A DNA stretch of 64,000 nt from Reinekea marinisedimentorum (GCF_004341165.1 NZ_SLZR01000008.1:1-64000), one strand, 5' to 3'; positions 50,736 to 61,725 are shown, numbered from the stretch's first letter. The notes: generated by a model not told the origin, from the letters alone. Program-made: numbers and translations.

Positions 50736-51920
50736 ATGGCGTTTAATAAACTTGAAACCAGGGCGTTGACGGGCCTAGCGGTGCTTTATGCAAGCCGCAT
50801 GATGGGCCTGTTTATGGTGTTCCCGATTCTTACGCTCTATGGCTACTCGCTGACGGGCGCAAATGCACAAACGCTGGGTATGGCGCTGGGCATCTATGGC
50901 CTGACACAGGCCCTGTTGCAGATCCCGTTTGGTGCGGCATCGGATCGCTTTGGCCGTAAGAAGCTTATCTTTATTGGCCTGCTTATCTTTTTGGCCGGCA
51001 GTTTGATGGCTGCGCTGGCGAGCAACGTTTATCAGCTGATCATTGGCCGCGCGCTGCAGGGTGCCGGCGCCATCAGTAGCGTTATTTTGGCGCTGCTGGC
51101 GGACTACACGCGTGAATCGCAACGCTCAAAGGCGATGGCGGTGATCGGCGCGGTGATCGGCGGCTCTTTTGTTGTCGCTGTTGTGCTGGGGCCGTTTATT
51201 GCCGGCTGGGTTGGGCTGAATGGACTGTTCTGGTTTATCGCCGCGCTGGCGCTGATCGGCCTGCTGGTACTGGCGCTGTTGCCGGAAGTGCCGGAAAACA
51301 GCGCCCCGAACGAGCGGCGCATTCGCCGCGACCTGCTGTCTTCGGTGTTTGCTAACCGTGAGGTGATGCTGCTCAGCTTGGGTATCGGCATGCTGCACCT
51401 GACCATGACGGCGCTGTTTGTCGCCTTGCCCAATATACTGGTGGCTTATGGTCTGACGGAAAATCAGCTGGGTGCTGTTTATGCGCCAACAATGTTGCTG
51501 GGCTTCATCGGTATGATTCCGTTAATGATCAAAGCCGAGCGCGGCCTGCTGCATGTTCGCTATTTGCGTTTGGCTGCCCTGTTAGCGGTTGCGGCGCTGT
51601 TGATTATTGGCTTAGTCGCTCATGCCTGGCTGGTCGCCGTGGCACTGATGATCTTCTTTATCGGCTTCAACTTTTCCGAGGCCAGCCTGCCTTCGCTGCT
51701 CAGCCGTAAGGTTGGCGTTGAATCGCGCGGTACCGCCATGGGGGTGTTTTCAACCTGCCAGTTCCTTGGTGCCGCTGTGGGTGGTATTGCCGGAGGCTGG
51801 TTGTTCAGTACCGGTAGCCTGTGGCCGTTGGTGATGATGGGGGTTGTGGTTCAGATGATTTGGGTGCTGTTGCTTTCTGCGGTTGAGCCACTTGCAGAGC
51901 AGGAAGTCACCGCAGCCTGA
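50736..51920 (+). CDS. MFS transporter, YajR-like efflux pump
   Basis: GTG 50724, ATG 50727 and ATG 50736 are all possible starts; none has a strong ribosome site, and 50736 (MAFNKLETRAL) fits best, giving 394 residues. Twelve hydrophobic helices are visible, with the MFS motif A GAASDRFGRKKLIF in the loop after helix 2. Position between uvrA and ssb is the arrangement in Pseudomonas, where the gene is an uncharacterised drug-type transporter. The substrate is unknown. Confidence 0.88.
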   Translation: MAFNKLETRALTGLAVLYASRMMGLFMVFPILTLYGYSLTGANAQTLGMALGIYGLTQALLQIPFGAASDRFGRKKLIFIGLLIFLAGSLMAALASNVYQLIIGRALQGAGAISSVILALLADYTRESQRSKAMAVIGAVIGGSFVVAVVLGPFIAGWVGLNGLFWFIAALALIGLLVLALLPEVPENSAPNERRIRRDLLSSVFANREVMLLSLGIGMLHLTMTALFVALPNILVAYGLTENQLGAVYAPTMLLGFIGMIPLMIKAERGLLHVRYLRLAALLAVAALLIIGLVAHAWLVAVALMIFFIGFNFSEASLPSLLSRKVGVESRGTAMGVFSTCQFLGAAVGGIAGGWLFSTGSLWPLVMMGVVVQMIWVLLLSAVEPLAEQEVTAA

Positions 51921-51949
51921 CCAAACGCTATTCAATCGTTGAAATCGGC

Positions 51950-51978
51950 TTGAAGTTAGCGGTCAACTCATAGATAGT
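51950..51978 (+). promoter_or_regulatory. Possible ssb promoter
   Basis: TTGAAG (51950-51955) and GATAGT (51973-51978) are 17 bases apart and about 35 bases upstream of the ssb ATG. There is no LexA box here, unlike E. coli, where ssb shares an SOS promoter with uvrA. Confidence 0.4.
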
Positions 51979-52013
51979 TTGCGGCTAGCAAAAATATTCG
52001 AATAGGAAACACT

Positions 52014-52577
52014 ATGGCAAAGGGCACAGTAAACAAGGTCATCATTTTAGGACGTTTGGGTCAGGACCCGGACGTACGCACAACGGCTTCCGGTACTCAG
52101 GTGGTTAACCTGAATGTTGCGACAAATGAAATTGGCCGTGCCGATGAGCAAGGGAATCGCACCGATATTACCGAATGGCACCGCATTGTGCTGTTCGGAC
52201 GCACCGCAGAAGTGGCTGCACAGTACCTGCGCAAAGGCTCTCAGGTGTACGTTGAAGGCCGTCTGCAAACCCGTAAGTGGCAGGACCAGAACGGTCAGGA
52301 CCGTTACTCAACTGAAATCGTTGGTAACGAGATGCAGTTTATTGGTGGTCGTCAGGAAGGTGGTCAGCAAGGTGGTGGCTTTGGTCAGGCACCGGCACAG
52401 GGCTTTGGTCAGCCTCAGGGTTACCAGCAACCGGCTCAGCAGCCACAGCAACCATACAACCCGCCACAACAGGGCGGTGGTTTTGGCGCCCCACAGCAGC
52501 CACCAAAAGCACCAAGCCAGCCTGCTCAGCCGGCTCCGGGTGGTTTTGATGATTTTGATGACGACATTCCGTTCTAG
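52014..52577 (+). CDS. ssb: Single-stranded DNA-binding protein
   Basis: The 187-residue product has an OB-fold at residues 1-110 ([39 protein letters not shown]). A long Gln/Gly/Pro-rich linker then leads to the conserved acidic tip DFDDDIPF that recruits repair and replication partners. TAGGAAA precedes the ATG. It is followed by a strong hairpin at 52586-52613. Confidence 0.97.
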   Translation: MAKGTVNKVIILGRLGQDPDVRTTASGTQVVNLNVATNEIGRADEQGNRTDITEWHRIVLFGRTAEVAAQYLRKGSQVYVEGRLQTRKWQDQNGQDRYSTEIVGNEMQFIGGRQEGGQQGGGFGQAPAQGFGQPQGYQQPAQQPQQPYNPPQQGGGFGAPQQPPKAPSQPAQPAPGGFDDFDDDIPF

Positions 52578-52585
52578 CTCTCCCA

Positions 52586-52627
52586 AGTGGTGCCTGATGA
52601 CTCAGGCACCACTCTCTGACTTTTTTT
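52586..52627 (+). terminator. Hairpin terminator of ssb
   Basis: AGTGGTGCCTGA (52586-52597) pairs perfectly with TCAGGCACCACT (52602-52613), 12 pairs with a 4-base loop. A T-run follows 7 bases later at 52621-52627. Confidence 0.75.
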
Positions 52628-52778
52628 ACCACCCCCTTTTCACCGCCCCCTTCGTTTCACACTGCTCAGCTCCGCCAAACCCTTACATTCCCCATTCACA
52701 TTACATCTCTCCTCTGCCTGTTTTCCAGCTACAGTATTGATTGCCGTTCTAAAAATAACTTTAAAGGGAGTGATCAAC

Positions 52779-53033
52779 GTGACCGATTTGACTGCAAAAT
52801 TTGAACAGGCCGCACTGGATGTAAAGACGATCAGTAAAAAGCCCGGCACCGATGTGCTGTTAAAGCTCTATTCGTTGTACAAGCAGGGCAGTGAAGGCGA
52901 TGTGCAAGGGAAAAGGCCGGGCATGACCGATTTTAAAGGCCGCGCCAAGTACGATGCCTGGGCGTCGCTTAACGGTGTTTCAAGCGACCAAGCGAAGGCA
53001 GAGTACATCGCGCTGGTGGAAGAGCTCATGTGA
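52779..53033 (+). CDS. Acyl-CoA-binding protein
   Basis: The start is GTG 52779 with GGGAG about 11 bases upstream; the frame opens earlier at 52737. The 84-residue product has the ACBP four-helix layout: LTAKFEQAALDVKTI, then LLKLYSLYKQGSEGDV, then KGRAKYDAWASLNGVS, then AKAEYIALVEEL. ACBPs bind long-chain acyl-CoA esters. The family is mainly eukaryotic and sporadic in bacteria. It has no clear operon partner, lying between ssb and the LysE-type exporter. Confidence 0.87.
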   Translation: MTDLTAKFEQAALDVKTISKKPGTDVLLKLYSLYKQGSEGDVQGKRPGMTDFKGRAKYDAWASLNGVSSDQAKAEYIALVEELM

Positions 53034-53068
53034 GCGTTCTCCGGCCTGAAATCAGACGGGTCTGATGA

Positions 53069-53098
53069 AAGCCTCGCGTTTAAGCGGGGCTTTTTTTT
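53069..53098. terminator. Intrinsic terminator between acbP and the convergent LysE gene
   Basis: AAGCCTCGC pairs with GCGGGGCTT (one G-U wobble), followed by eight T. It ends the acyl-CoA-binding protein transcript and may also serve the convergent gene. Confidence 0.75.
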
Positions 53099-53115
53099 GT
53101 GCAACCAGCAACGGC

Positions 53116-53727
53116 TCAGCCGATCAGCGTGCTGCCTAGCTGAAAGATTGCAAAAGCCATCAACAGTGTGCCGGACAGGTAGTTCACCGCCCGCTGAACC
53201 TTTGCGCTGATGCGGTGACGGATAACGGCAACGGTGCCTGAAAGCGTGAGCCACCAGAGCGCCGAACCGGTAAAGATTCCTGTGACCAGAATAGCGCCGA
53301 CCAGGGCTGAGCCCTGAATACCGGTCATCAGGGTGGCATACACCGCCAGGAAGGAGAATATAGTCAGGGGGTTGGTCAGGGTAAGCAGCACCGTACTGGC
53401 AAAGGCCCTGAACAGAGAGGCTTCCTGCGCTTTAAACGCTGTATCGGCGGCGGTGGTTTTGCGCAACAGATCAATCGCCATCCAGCTCAGGAAGATCGCG
53501 CCGGCAATCGAGAGCGGCAGCTTAATGCTCACCAGCCAGTGGGTGAGCGCGACCAAACCCAATGCGCCAATGAAGCCAAAAAACGCATCGGCACAAGCAG
53601 CGCCTAAGCCCGTCACCAGGCCGGTTTTTAAACCCGATTGCAGCGTGCGCTGCATACAGAGCAGCCCGATAGGGCCGACGGGGGCCGCGATTAGAAAACC
53701 GATCGCCATTGCCTTGAAGAACAGCAT
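53116..53727 (-). CDS. LysE/RhtB family amino acid exporter
   Basis: The 203-residue membrane protein has about six helices and the family N-terminus (FLIAAPVGPIGLLCMQRTLQ, then GLGAACADAFFGFIGALG). LysE-type proteins export amino acids or related small molecules. It is divergent from an Lrp/AsnC-type regulator; the 126-base gap (53728-53853) is AT-rich and probably carries the operator. The pair resembles many exporter-regulator pairs. The substrate is not determined. Confidence 0.9.
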   Translation of the reverse strand: MLFFKAMAIGFLIAAPVGPIGLLCMQRTLQSGLKTGLVTGLGAACADAFFGFIGALGLVALTHWLVSIKLPLSIAGAIFLSWMAIDLLRKTTAADTAFKAQEASLFRAFASTVLLTLTNPLTIFSFLAVYATLMTGIQGSALVGAILVTGIFTGSALWWLTLSGTVAVIRHRISAKVQRAVNYLSGTLLMAFAIFQLGSTLIG

Positions 53728-53853
53728 AGGGTCATTCCTGTTAAATAATTGGGTTAATTATCTAATGGCTTTTGGTCTCTTTGAATGCTATTTATTTTGA
53801 ATATTGGCTATTTTCTTTAATTAATCAGGTTAATTTCGATAGGGCTTTAATTT

Positions 53854-54312
53854 ATGAAAGTGGATGCAATTTCCTGGAAAATCATTGAGGCACTGCAGGC
53901 CGATGGCCGGCAGTCTCTGAAGGCATTGGCTGAAACCGTAGGTCTGTCTTTGCCTGCCGTGTCTGAAAGGGTTAAGCGCCTGGAAGAGGCTGGCGTTATT
54001 GAGGGCTACAGTGCGCACATTAATACCGAATCGCTTGGTTATGGCGTTGAAGCGGTGATCGGCATCACGACCTCGCGGGCCGACAAACCCAGGCTGATGG
54101 CACTGCTGCAAGCACGAAATGAAGTAACAGAGTGCCTGCATGTCACCGGTGCCGATTCCTACCTGATTCGCGTTGTTACCATTAACCTGAAGCACCTGGA
54201 GAGTTTTGTTGGCTATATCAATCATCTGGGTGAAACCAGAACCTCCATCGTGATGTCGCACCCAATCCGGCGCAGGGCGGTGAAACCATTGAATGATGAG
54301 TTCCCGGACTAA
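53854..54312 (+). CDS. Lrp/AsnC family transcriptional regulator
   Basis: The 152-residue product has an N-terminal helix-turn-helix (residues 20-45, LKALAETVGLSLPAVSERVK) and a C-terminal effector-binding RAM domain. The family EVTECLHVTGADSYLIRV block is present. It is divergent from the LysE-type exporter and is inferred to switch it on when a cognate amino acid is abundant. Confidence 0.92.
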   Translation: MKVDAISWKIIEALQADGRQSLKALAETVGLSLPAVSERVKRLEEAGVIEGYSAHINTESLGYGVEAVIGITTSRADKPRLMALLQARNEVTECLHVTGADSYLIRVVTINLKHLESFVGYINHLGETRTSIVMSHPIRRRAVKPLNDEFPD

Positions 54313-54474
54313 TCTACCCGGTGTTTTTTCAGCGCAGTTGACCAATAGAATTCGGCAGATATTTGCCAATCTTCTATAGTAAGTGAACGGAATCAGAAGC
54401 ATGAAGAGATTATTCCATCCTGCAGTACTTCAAAGCTGATGCTTATACCTTTGCCAGGAGGCCCGACGAGCATT

Positions 54475-57400
54475 GTGAAACTACTTTTCAGGTCATTAAA
54501 GTACGTACTGTTTATTCTGTTCTGTGCATTTGCAGCGCTGAATGCCTGGGCGGAAGCCGGCATTATTGAGCAACTGATTATCGCCTACCGCATAGACAGT
54601 GCTCCGGTTCAGTACCGCGGGGCTTCCGGTGAGCCGGAAGGGGTGTTGATCGACTACTGGCGCGCATGGGCCTTGGAGGCGGGTATTGATCTGTCGTTTG
54701 TTGGCGGCACCAATGAACAGACTCAGCAGTGGCTGCAACAGGGCCGGGTCGATCTGATCGCCGGGCTGTTTGCTAATGACCGGCGTTCGGACCTGTTCGA
54801 TTTTTCAGCCCCGGTTGTGTATGGCCAGTATTTTCTGTTTTTTAACCCGGCGGTTCATACGGTTCGCTCGGCCGAAGAGATAGCCGAACTGCCGGTTGGT
54901 GTTGTCGATGCAAGCTATCACCACGACTGGCTGCTGGAAAACTACCCCGCTACCGAGATTCACACTTACAGCGATTATGAGCACCTGTTTGCTGCCTACG
55001 GCAACAACGAGGTGACCTCCTTCATCACTCAGGCTTCGTATCTCGGTGAGTACCTGAACGGGAATAACCTAACCCTGTCGCTCGATGTGCTGCCGGAAGC
55101 GCTCTATTCGCGGCCTTATCGGGCAGCGGTGAGAAAGGGCAATACGCTGCTTCTGGAATTGCTCAATGACGGCATTGAGAATTTATCCGCCAGAAACAGG
55201 GCGGAGATCAGTCCGCAGTGGAATAAATTTATCTGGGCCGGCGTTGAACAGCAAACCAGTGCTGTCGATCTGCAACTGACCGAACAGGAGCAGACATGGC
55301 TGGCTGAACACCCTGTGGTTGAGATCGCGGTCGATGGCAACTGGCCGCCTGTCGATTTTACCGACGCTGCTGGCCAGCAAACCGGTATTCTTGGCGACTA
55401 CCTGAATCTGCTGGAAAAACGCACCGGCATCGATTTTGTGCCAGTGCGTTATGGCAGCTTTAACGAGATGGTCACCAAGGTTCAGCAGGGTGTGAATAAA
55501 GTGGGCGCCACCATCGTTAAAACGGAAGAGCGGTCTAAAAACCTCTGGTTCACATCCCCCTACTTTGGCGCGGTTAAGGTACTGGTCAGTAATATTGAAG
55601 GTGAGCATTTTACTTCCTTTGACCAGCTGGCCGGCAAAACGCTGGCCATCGAAGACGGCTACTATCTGATCGATGAGCTGCGTGCCGACTACCCGGACGT
55701 TATTCTGAAAACCTATCCTGCAACGGCCGATGCGCTCAAGGCATTGTCATTCAGTCAGGTGGATGCCTATGTTGGCAATCAGGCCGTGGTGGCCTGGCTG
55801 AGTCAGGATTTACAGCTGTCTAACCTGCTGGTAACCGGAGACCCGGGCATCGATGTTTCGTTGCAGCGTTTTGCGGTATACCGGGACGATGACTGGCAAC
55901 CGCTGGTATCTGTGATCAATAAAGCCATGGCCTCTATTACCACACAGGAACGGCGGCAGATTTTAAGCCGATGGGTTAATAACGCGGATCAGTTTGCCCG
56001 CAGTGCGCCGCTGGTGTTAAGCCCGGCGGAGATGGACTGGCTGAATGAGCACCCGGTTTGGCGTATCGGTGCCGATCCGTCATTGCCACCGCTGGAGTTT
56101 CTCGATAAACAGGGTGATCTCTCTGGTCTGTCTGCTGAAGTGCTGAAGTTAATTCAGTCCGATATCGGCGTTGATATTGAAGTCGTCTCTGATCAAAGCC
56201 GCGCCGAATCGTTGCGGGCATTGCGCAGTCAGCGGGTGGATATCTTACCGCTGGCCAGCTCGAATACTGTGGATATCGTTGATATGCACTTCACCAAGCC
56301 CTACCTGATCAGCCCTTATATGATCATGGTTGAGGATGAAACCAATTACGTTGCCAGTATTAAAGACCTGGAAGGCTTTACTGTCGGTGTCATTCAGGAT
56401 TACTCCATTCAGTACCTGCTGCAGGAAGACTTTCCCGATTTGAACGTGGTGGCCTTTAAAACGGCAGAGGCGGCGCTGAACAGTTTGAGCCGCAATGAGA
56501 TCGGCGCCTATATTGGTGAGTTGAATTCTTCCACCTGGAGTTTAAAAGAGCTGGGTATCCGCAACGTTAAAATTGCCGCTCAGACCGATTATGTTTTCGA
56601 GAAATCCATTGCGGTCCGGAAAGACTGGTCAGAGCTGGTGCCCATACTAAACCGCGCCATTGATCGCATTAGCGAGGCTCAGCTGGCGCGTATTCAGAGC
56701 CAGTGGTTTGCGGTGAAGGTTGAACAGCAGGTTGATACCGCGCGAATTTGGCTGGCGGTGGTGGTCACCTGCCTGATATTGCTGCCTATTCTGATCGTCA
56801 GCCTGTACTGGAACAGAAGGCTTACGCAGGCAAAAAGATCGCTGGCAGAGAGTCAGTCCAGCCTTACGGAAGCCAAGCAGGCCGCGGAGCAGGCTAATCA
56901 GTTCAAGAGTCAGTTCCTGGCCAATATGTCACACGAAATCCGTACCCCGATGAATGCCATCGTCGGTATGACGCACCTGCTGCAATCGACCGAACTGGAC
57001 GAACAGCAAAAGGATTACGCCGGCAAGATTACCCGCGCTTCTATCTCGCTGCTGTCGATCATCAACGACATTCTGGATTTCTCCAAGATTGAAGCCGGCA
57101 AGCTGGATATAGAAACCGCCGAATTTGAGTTGAATGACCTGGTGCTGAGCTTAACCAATCTGTTTGCGCTGAAGGCGGAAGAAAAGGGCATTGAGGTGCT
57201 GTTTGATGTCGACAGCAATATTCCGCAGCGACTGGTGGGTGACGCGCTGCGCATCGAACAGGTGATGATCAACCTGATTCAGAATGCAATTAAATTTACC
57301 GAGAAAGGCCAGGTTATTGTGCGTCTCCGCCTGCTGCGTCAGCAGAGTGCGGTCAGTGAGGTTCAGTTTTCGGTGATTGATACCGGCATGGGCATAGAGC

Positions 57401-59073
57401 CACAGCAATTGCAGCGGCTGTTTCAGCCCTTTACCCAGGCCGACGCCAGCACCACGCGTGTGCACGGTGGTACCGGGCTGGGGCTGAGCATCTGCCGGCA
57501 GCTGGTCAGCCTGATGGGCGGTGAGCTGACGGCCTCCAGTATGCTGAATTACGGCAGCACCTTTACCTTCTCTGTTAATTTATCAACAGCGGAAAACCAG
57601 CAGACCAAAGCCAATATGCTGGTCGGCGAGGCGCTGAAAGGGATGCGCGTGCTGGTGGTTGATGATAACGACGCGGCCCGTGAAATTAATTCCGAGCTGC
57701 TGGTTGCCTTTGGCTTTGAGGTCGATTGTATCGAAAGCGGTTATCAGGCTTTGGAGCTGCTGTCTGAGCAAAACAGTCAGACTCAAAAACCTTACCGGCT
57801 GATCCTGATGGATTGGAAAATGCCCGGTATGGACGGTGTCTCGGCAGCGGCAAAGATCAAAGCCATGTCGCTGGCTGTGATGCCTGCCATTATTCTGGTA
57901 ACCGCCTATGGCCGGGAATACTTCCAGAACCAGCCATCCTCCGGCAGTGTCGATGCCTTTCTGATTAAACCGCTCAACAGCTCGCTGCTGTTTGATTGCA
58001 TCATGAAGTTATTCCATCAGCAGAATATGGCTCCGGAACAACGCCAGCCAGAACCGGCGATGAAGCTGAAAGGCCGGGTATTACTGGTCGAAGACCACTC
58101 CATCAATATGGAGGTTGCAGAAGCCATGCTCACGCAGCTGGGGCTGAAAGTTGCCACTGCCACCAACGGCCAGGAAGCGTTGAAAAAGCTGGCAATGGAG
58201 AAATTTGATCTGGTGATGATGGATATCCAGATGCCGGTGATGGATGGTTTTACCGCAACCCAAACACTGCGCAAAATGGAAGAGTTTCAGCAGCTGCCAA
58301 TTATTGCCATGACCGCCCACGCCATGAAGGAGGACCGGCAGCGTTGTCTGGATGCAGGCATGAATGATCACCTGGCTAAACCGATTGACCCGGCACGACT
58401 GCAGGAGGTGCTCAGCCACTGGCTGGAGCGGGCACCGGTGCCATCCCCCGCTGATATGAAGTCGGATAAGCGGCAAAAAGACAGCAAAGCTGTTGATGGC
58501 CTGGATGAGGCCTGGGGCGTGGTGCGGGTCGGAAATAACCGGGAACTTTATTCCAGACTGGTTGCAGAGTTCTTTGTAGTGCATCAAAATGACCTGTTTG
58601 AGGTCAAGCATGCGCTGGATCAAGGCGAAACCGACACCGCTGAACGTATGGTTCATACCCTCTGTGGTGTTGCCGGAAATATCGGTGCCTTTGCTTTGAG
58701 CGACGCAGCTGGTGAGTTGTGCGCCCAAATTAAGCGTGATGCAGATACCCTCAGCAGCCACGGTTGGCGGCAGTTCAGTAAAGAATTTCAGCGTTTATTT
58801 GAAGCGTTGGCGACCAGCCAGTACAGCAAGGTGATTGTTCAGAAAGAGGTGGATCGTCTTCAGCCTAAGCCCAGAGTCGAGGGGCAGCCGCCGAAATCTG
58901 CAATTGAATCTTTATTGCAGGCGCTTAACAGCGGCAACCCGGATGCCCGCAGCTATGTTGCTGAGCTGGAGGGTTATTTGCCCAGACACCAGTATGAGAA
59001 ACTGAGTGCAGAGATACAGAAATTCGAGTTTGAAGATGCTGTAAAAACATTGACGGAAAGTGTACGGCAGTAA
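54475..59073 (+). CDS. BvgS-like hybrid histidine kinase with three periplasmic binding domains
   Basis: The frame opens at ATG 54439, but GTG 54475 with AGGAGG upstream leads into a proper signal peptide ([15 protein letters not shown]...NAWA), giving 1532 residues. Three bacterial solute-binding family 3 (Venus flytrap) domains lie in tandem (about 25-265, 268-510 and 514-750), then a transmembrane helix (about 756-778), a coiled coil, phosphoacceptor His820 in [12 protein letters not shown], an ATPase domain ([15 protein letters not shown]), a receiver with Asp1113, a second receiver with Asp1250, and an Hpt domain with His1394. BvgS usually has two flytrap domains. The phosphoryl group can pass to the HD-GYP regulator encoded next. 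Ligands are unknown. Confidence 0.93.
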   Translation: MKLLFRSLKYVLFILFCAFAALNAWAEAGIIEQLIIAYRIDSAPVQYRGASGEPEGVLIDYWRAWALEAGIDLSFVGGTNEQTQQWLQQGRVDLIAGLFANDRRSDLFDFSAPVVYGQYFLFFNPAVHTVRSAEEIAELPVGVVDASYHHDWLLENYPATEIHTYSDYEHLFAAYGNNEVTSFITQASYLGEYLNGNNLTLSLDVLPEALYSRPYRAAVRKGNTLLLELLNDGIENLSARNRAEISPQWNKFIWAGVEQQTSAVDLQLTEQEQTWLAEHPVVEIAVDGNWPPVDFTDAAGQQTGILGDYLNLLEKRTGIDFVPVRYGSFNEMVTKVQQGVNKVGATIVKTEERSKNLWFTSPYFGAVKVLVSNIEGEHFTSFDQLAGKTLAIEDGYYLIDELRADYPDVILKTYPATADALKALSFSQVDAYVGNQAVVAWLSQDLQLSNLLVTGDPGIDVSLQRFAVYRDDDWQPLVSVINKAMASITTQERRQILSRWVNNADQFARSAPLVLSPAEMDWLNEHPVWRIGADPSLPPLEFLDKQGDLSGLSAEVLKLIQSDIGVDIEVVSDQSRAESLRALRSQRVDILPLASSNTVDIVDMHFTKPYLISPYMIMVEDETNYVASIKDLEGFTVGVIQDYSIQYLLQEDFPDLNVVAFKTAEAALNSLSRNEIGAYIGELNSSTWSLKELGIRNVKIAAQTDYVFEKSIAVRKDWSELVPILNRAIDRISEAQLARIQSQWFAVKVEQQVDTARIWLAVVVTCLILLPILIVSLYWNRRLTQAKRSLAESQSSLTEAKQAAEQANQFKSQFLANMSHEIRTPMNAIVGMTHLLQSTELDEQQKDYAGKITRASISLLSIINDILDFSKIEAGKLDIETAEFELNDLVLSLTNLFALKAEEKGIEVLFDVDSNIPQRLVGDALRIEQVMINLIQNAIKFTEKGQVIVRLRLLRQQSAVSEVQFSVIDTGMGIEPQQLQRLFQPFTQADASTTRVHGGTGLGLSICRQLVSLMGGELTASSMLNYGSTFTFSVNLSTAENQQTKANMLVGEALKGMRVLVVDDNDAAREINSELLVAFGFEVDCIESGYQALELLSEQNSQTQKPYRLILMDWKMPGMDGVSAAAKIKAMSLAVMPAIILVTAYGREYFQNQPSSGSVDAFLIKPLNSSLLFDCIMKLFHQQNMAPEQRQPEPAMKLKGRVLLVEDHSINMEVAEAMLTQLGLKVATATNGQEALKKLAMEKFDLVMMDIQMPVMDGFTATQTLRKMEEFQQLPIIAMTAHAMKEDRQRCLDAGMNDHLAKPIDPARLQEVLSHWLERAPVPSPADMKSDKRQKDSKAVDGLDEAWGVVRVGNNRELYSRLVAEFFVVHQNDLFEVKHALDQGETDTAERMVHTLCGVAGNIGAFALSDAAGELCAQIKRDADTLSSHGWRQFSKEFQRLFEALATSQYSKVIVQKEVDRLQPKPRVEGQPPKSAIESLLQALNSGNPDARSYVAELEGYLPRHQYEKLSAEIQKFEFEDAVKTLTESVRQ

Positions 59074-59089
59074 ATGAGAGGCCAGGGAG

Positions 59090-60175
59090 ATGTCGGAAGA
59101 GAAAGAAAAGCTGCTCATCGTTGATGACGAGGTGTTTTATATCGATATCCTCGTCGATCTGCTGGCCAAAAAATATACCGTTTCAGTGGCCAAGAATGGC
59201 CAGCAGGCGCTGGACCGGATTGAAAACGGATATTGTCCAGACCTCGTTCTGCTTGATGTATTAATGCCGGATATGAATGGCTACGAAGTTTGTCAGTTGC
59301 TGAAAATGCATGAAAGCACGCAGGATACGCCGGTTATTTTTCTGACCGTTAAGAGTGATGTTGAATCTGAAATAAACGGTTTTGAGATCGGCGCTGCAGA
59401 TTACATCTCCAAACCGTTCAGCATGCCTATTGTGAAGGCCCGTGTTGAAACCCATCTGGCGCTGGCGCGTACCCGAAAACGCCTCGAATACGAAAAATCA
59501 TTGCTGGAAGTTAAGATCAGAGAGCGCACCCAAGAGATTTCCCGCACGCAGGATATCGCCATGTATTGCATGTCTACCGTGGTTGAGGCTCGCGATAACG
59601 AAACCGGCGCACATATCCGCCGTACCCAGCACTATATAAAAGCGTTGGCCGATCGCCTGCGCAAGCACCCCGAATTTGCCGAGACCTTAACGCCCGACTA
59701 CATCGACATGCTCTATAAGTCGGCGCCGTTGCACGATATTGGTAAGGTTGCTGTACCCGATGCCATTCTGCTGAAGCCCGGTAAGCTCACACCAAAAGAG
59801 TGGGAGGAAATGAAAAAACACACCACCTACGGGCTGCAGGCACTGGAGCGAACAGAAGTGGTGTATGGTTCTTCCAGCTTTCTGAAGATAGCCAAAGAGA
59901 TTGTGTATTCGCACCACGAACGCTGGGATGGCACCGGTTATCCTGAAGGCTTGTTTGGTAAAAAAATTCCGCTTTCAGCACGGTTGATGGCGCTGGCCGA
60001 CTGTTACGATGCACTGATTTCCCGCCGTGCCTACAAAGAGCCGTTCAGCCATGAAGAGGCCCGCCGAATTGTTATAGAGGGTCGCGGTACGCACTTTGAC
60101 CCCTACATTGTTGATGCCTTCATTCAGCTCGAATCGGCATTTGTCAGTATTGCGAATCAGTTTGTTGATGAGTGA
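59090..60175 (+). CDS. HD-GYP response regulator, c-di-GMP phosphodiesterase
   Basis: The 361-residue product has a receiver (VDDEVFYID, acceptor aspartate in VLLDVLMPDM, lysine in ISKPF), a coiled coil and a canonical HD-GYP domain. It keeps ARDNETGAHIRR, HDIGKVAVP, the histidine in MKKHTTYG, HHERWDGTGYP and ALADCYDAL, i.e. all metal ligands seen in active enzymes. It is 16 bases downstream of the hybrid kinase and probably is its output: phosphorylation would control c-di-GMP breakdown. It ends 3 bases from the convergent MFS gene. Confidence 0.94.
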   Translation: MSEEKEKLLIVDDEVFYIDILVDLLAKKYTVSVAKNGQQALDRIENGYCPDLVLLDVLMPDMNGYEVCQLLKMHESTQDTPVIFLTVKSDVESEINGFEIGAADYISKPFSMPIVKARVETHLALARTRKRLEYEKSLLEVKIRERTQEISRTQDIAMYCMSTVVEARDNETGAHIRRTQHYIKALADRLRKHPEFAETLTPDYIDMLYKSAPLHDIGKVAVPDAILLKPGKLTPKEWEEMKKHTTYGLQALERTEVVYGSSSFLKIAKEIVYSHHERWDGTGYPEGLFGKKIPLSARLMALADCYDALISRRAYKEPFSHEEARRIVIEGRGTHFDPYIVDAFIQLESAFVSIANQFVDE

Positions 60176-60178
60176 CCG

Positions 60179-61558
60179 TTAGGGCACTGGCTTATCGTGC
60201 CCTGACGTTTTATCGCCAACGTTTGGTTCTGCCTGCGTTTCTTCTTCATCTTCCACGTCTGGCTCTGCACTGAACACGACTTCTGTTGTAAATTCCACGT
60301 CGCTTTCGTGCCGCTCCTGTTCATCAGACCTTGGGTCGAGCACAAAGGCTTCCTGTGTGGTCATGCCGGCAACGGCCTGGAAATCTTCGTTGCTGGTGGC
60401 GACCACCGGCAGTACGTGCGACTTGCGGCGAACAATCAACACACCACAGAACGACGCAAAGCTCAGCGCCATAAAGACGTACAGATATTCGTGACCAAAG
60501 ACCGACATAAATGCCGAGGCAACGGGCGCACCAATAGCAGAACTGATGCCATAGGTGATCAGCATGGAGCTGCCGATATCGACAAAGTCTGCACTGTCGG
60601 CATTGTCATTGGCATGCGCCAGGCAAATGGCGTACATGGTCATACCAACGCTACCCCATAAGAAGGCCAGCCCGGTGGAGACCGCACCGGCGTAAAAACT
60701 CTGGAACGAGGTAACGAAAATAACGGCTGAAATGATCGCACCGGCCAGCGCAATAAAGGTGAGAATCAGGCGGCGGTCATAGCGGTCTGAAAATCGGCCC
60801 AGTGGAATCTGGAAGATGGCACCACCCAAAACCACGGCCGACATAAAGTTGGCAATCTGAAAGGTCGTCAGGCCGCTATCTTTTGCGTAAATCGGCGCCA
60901 GCGACCAGAACGAACCGGTAATCAGGCCGGTAAAGACGGAGCCGAGTATGCCGATGTGCGAGTGCTTCCATACCTTGGAAAAGTTGACATGAATCTTCTT
61001 CACCGGCGCCGGCGCCAGCGTCAGTGTCAACGAGACCGGCACGATGGACAGCGACAGAAAGATGCCGGCAATGGTAAACAGCATGGGAATGTTGTTGTTG
61101 CTCAGGTTCAGCAGCTGTTGCGCCAGCGTGATCATGGCGAGGTTCATCATGGCGTAGAACGACAGGATCGAGCCACGGTTTTTGGCGTCGGCGCGTTCGT
61201 TCAGCCAGCTTTCAATAATCATATAGATGCCCGAGATAACCGCGCCGATCATAAAGCGCAGCAGCATCCAGCCAATAAAGCTTTGGCTCCAGGCAAAGAA
61301 CAGAATGAGCACGGTATAGAGTGCTGCCAGAACCGCGAAGGTTCGTATATGACCCACGCGCTTCAGGATGATTGGCGTGGTAAAGCAGCCAACTACAAAG
61401 CCGACAAAATAACCGGAGCCGGTTAAACCAATTTGCAGATCAGAAAAGCCGAGCAAGCTTGCTGAAACAGGCAGCAGCGTGAGTAGCAAGCCGTGACCTA
61501 AAAGTACCAGGGCATCGGAAATAAGCAGTGCTGCAAGCGGGACAAGATGGGGAATCAT
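60179..61558 (-). CDS. MFS transporter, YcaD-like
   Basis: The 459-residue membrane protein has about twelve helices (SDALVLLGHGLLLTLLP, GYFVGFVVG, ...). A polar, acidic C-terminal tail of about 70 residues (EDEEETQAEPN) follows the last helix. The layout resembles the YcaD/UPF0226 branch of the major facilitator superfamily, with an ESWLNERADAKNRG loop. Substrate unknown. It is convergent with the HD-GYP gene. Confidence 0.87.
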   Translation of the reverse strand: MIPHLVPLAALLISDALVLLGHGLLLTLLPVSASLLGFSDLQIGLTGSGYFVGFVVGCFTTPIILKRVGHIRTFAVLAALYTVLILFFAWSQSFIGWMLLRFMIGAVISGIYMIIESWLNERADAKNRGSILSFYAMMNLAMITLAQQLLNLSNNNIPMLFTIAGIFLSLSIVPVSLTLTLAPAPVKKIHVNFSKVWKHSHIGILGSVFTGLITGSFWSLAPIYAKDSGLTTFQIANFMSAVVLGGAIFQIPLGRFSDRYDRRLILTFIALAGAIISAVIFVTSFQSFYAGAVSTGLAFLWGSVGMTMYAICLAHANDNADSADFVDIGSSMLITYGISSAIGAPVASAFMSVFGHEYLYVFMALSFASFCGVLIVRRKSHVLPVVATSNEDFQAVAGMTTQEAFVLDPRSDEQERHESDVEFTTEVVFSAEPDVEDEEETQAEPNVGDKTSGHDKPVP

Positions 61559-61680
61559 GACATACCGGAAGGCTAAAAATTATGCCTGCTAGACTACCTT
61601 AACTGGCGCTAACTTGCTAAACCGTATGAGCGATAAAAATCGGTAAAGTTGATATCGGGCAGCTGATGGTTACCGGCATA

Positions 61681-61703
61681 AAAAAAGCGGCCCGAAGGCC
61701 GCT
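61681..61703 (-). terminator. Intrinsic terminator of cstA
   Basis: On the minus strand AGCGGCC, a TTCG tetraloop, GGCCGCT and a T-run form a strong terminator directly after the cstA stop. Confidence 0.9.
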
Positions 61704-61725
61704 GAAAGTTAGAGTTGCTTACGCT

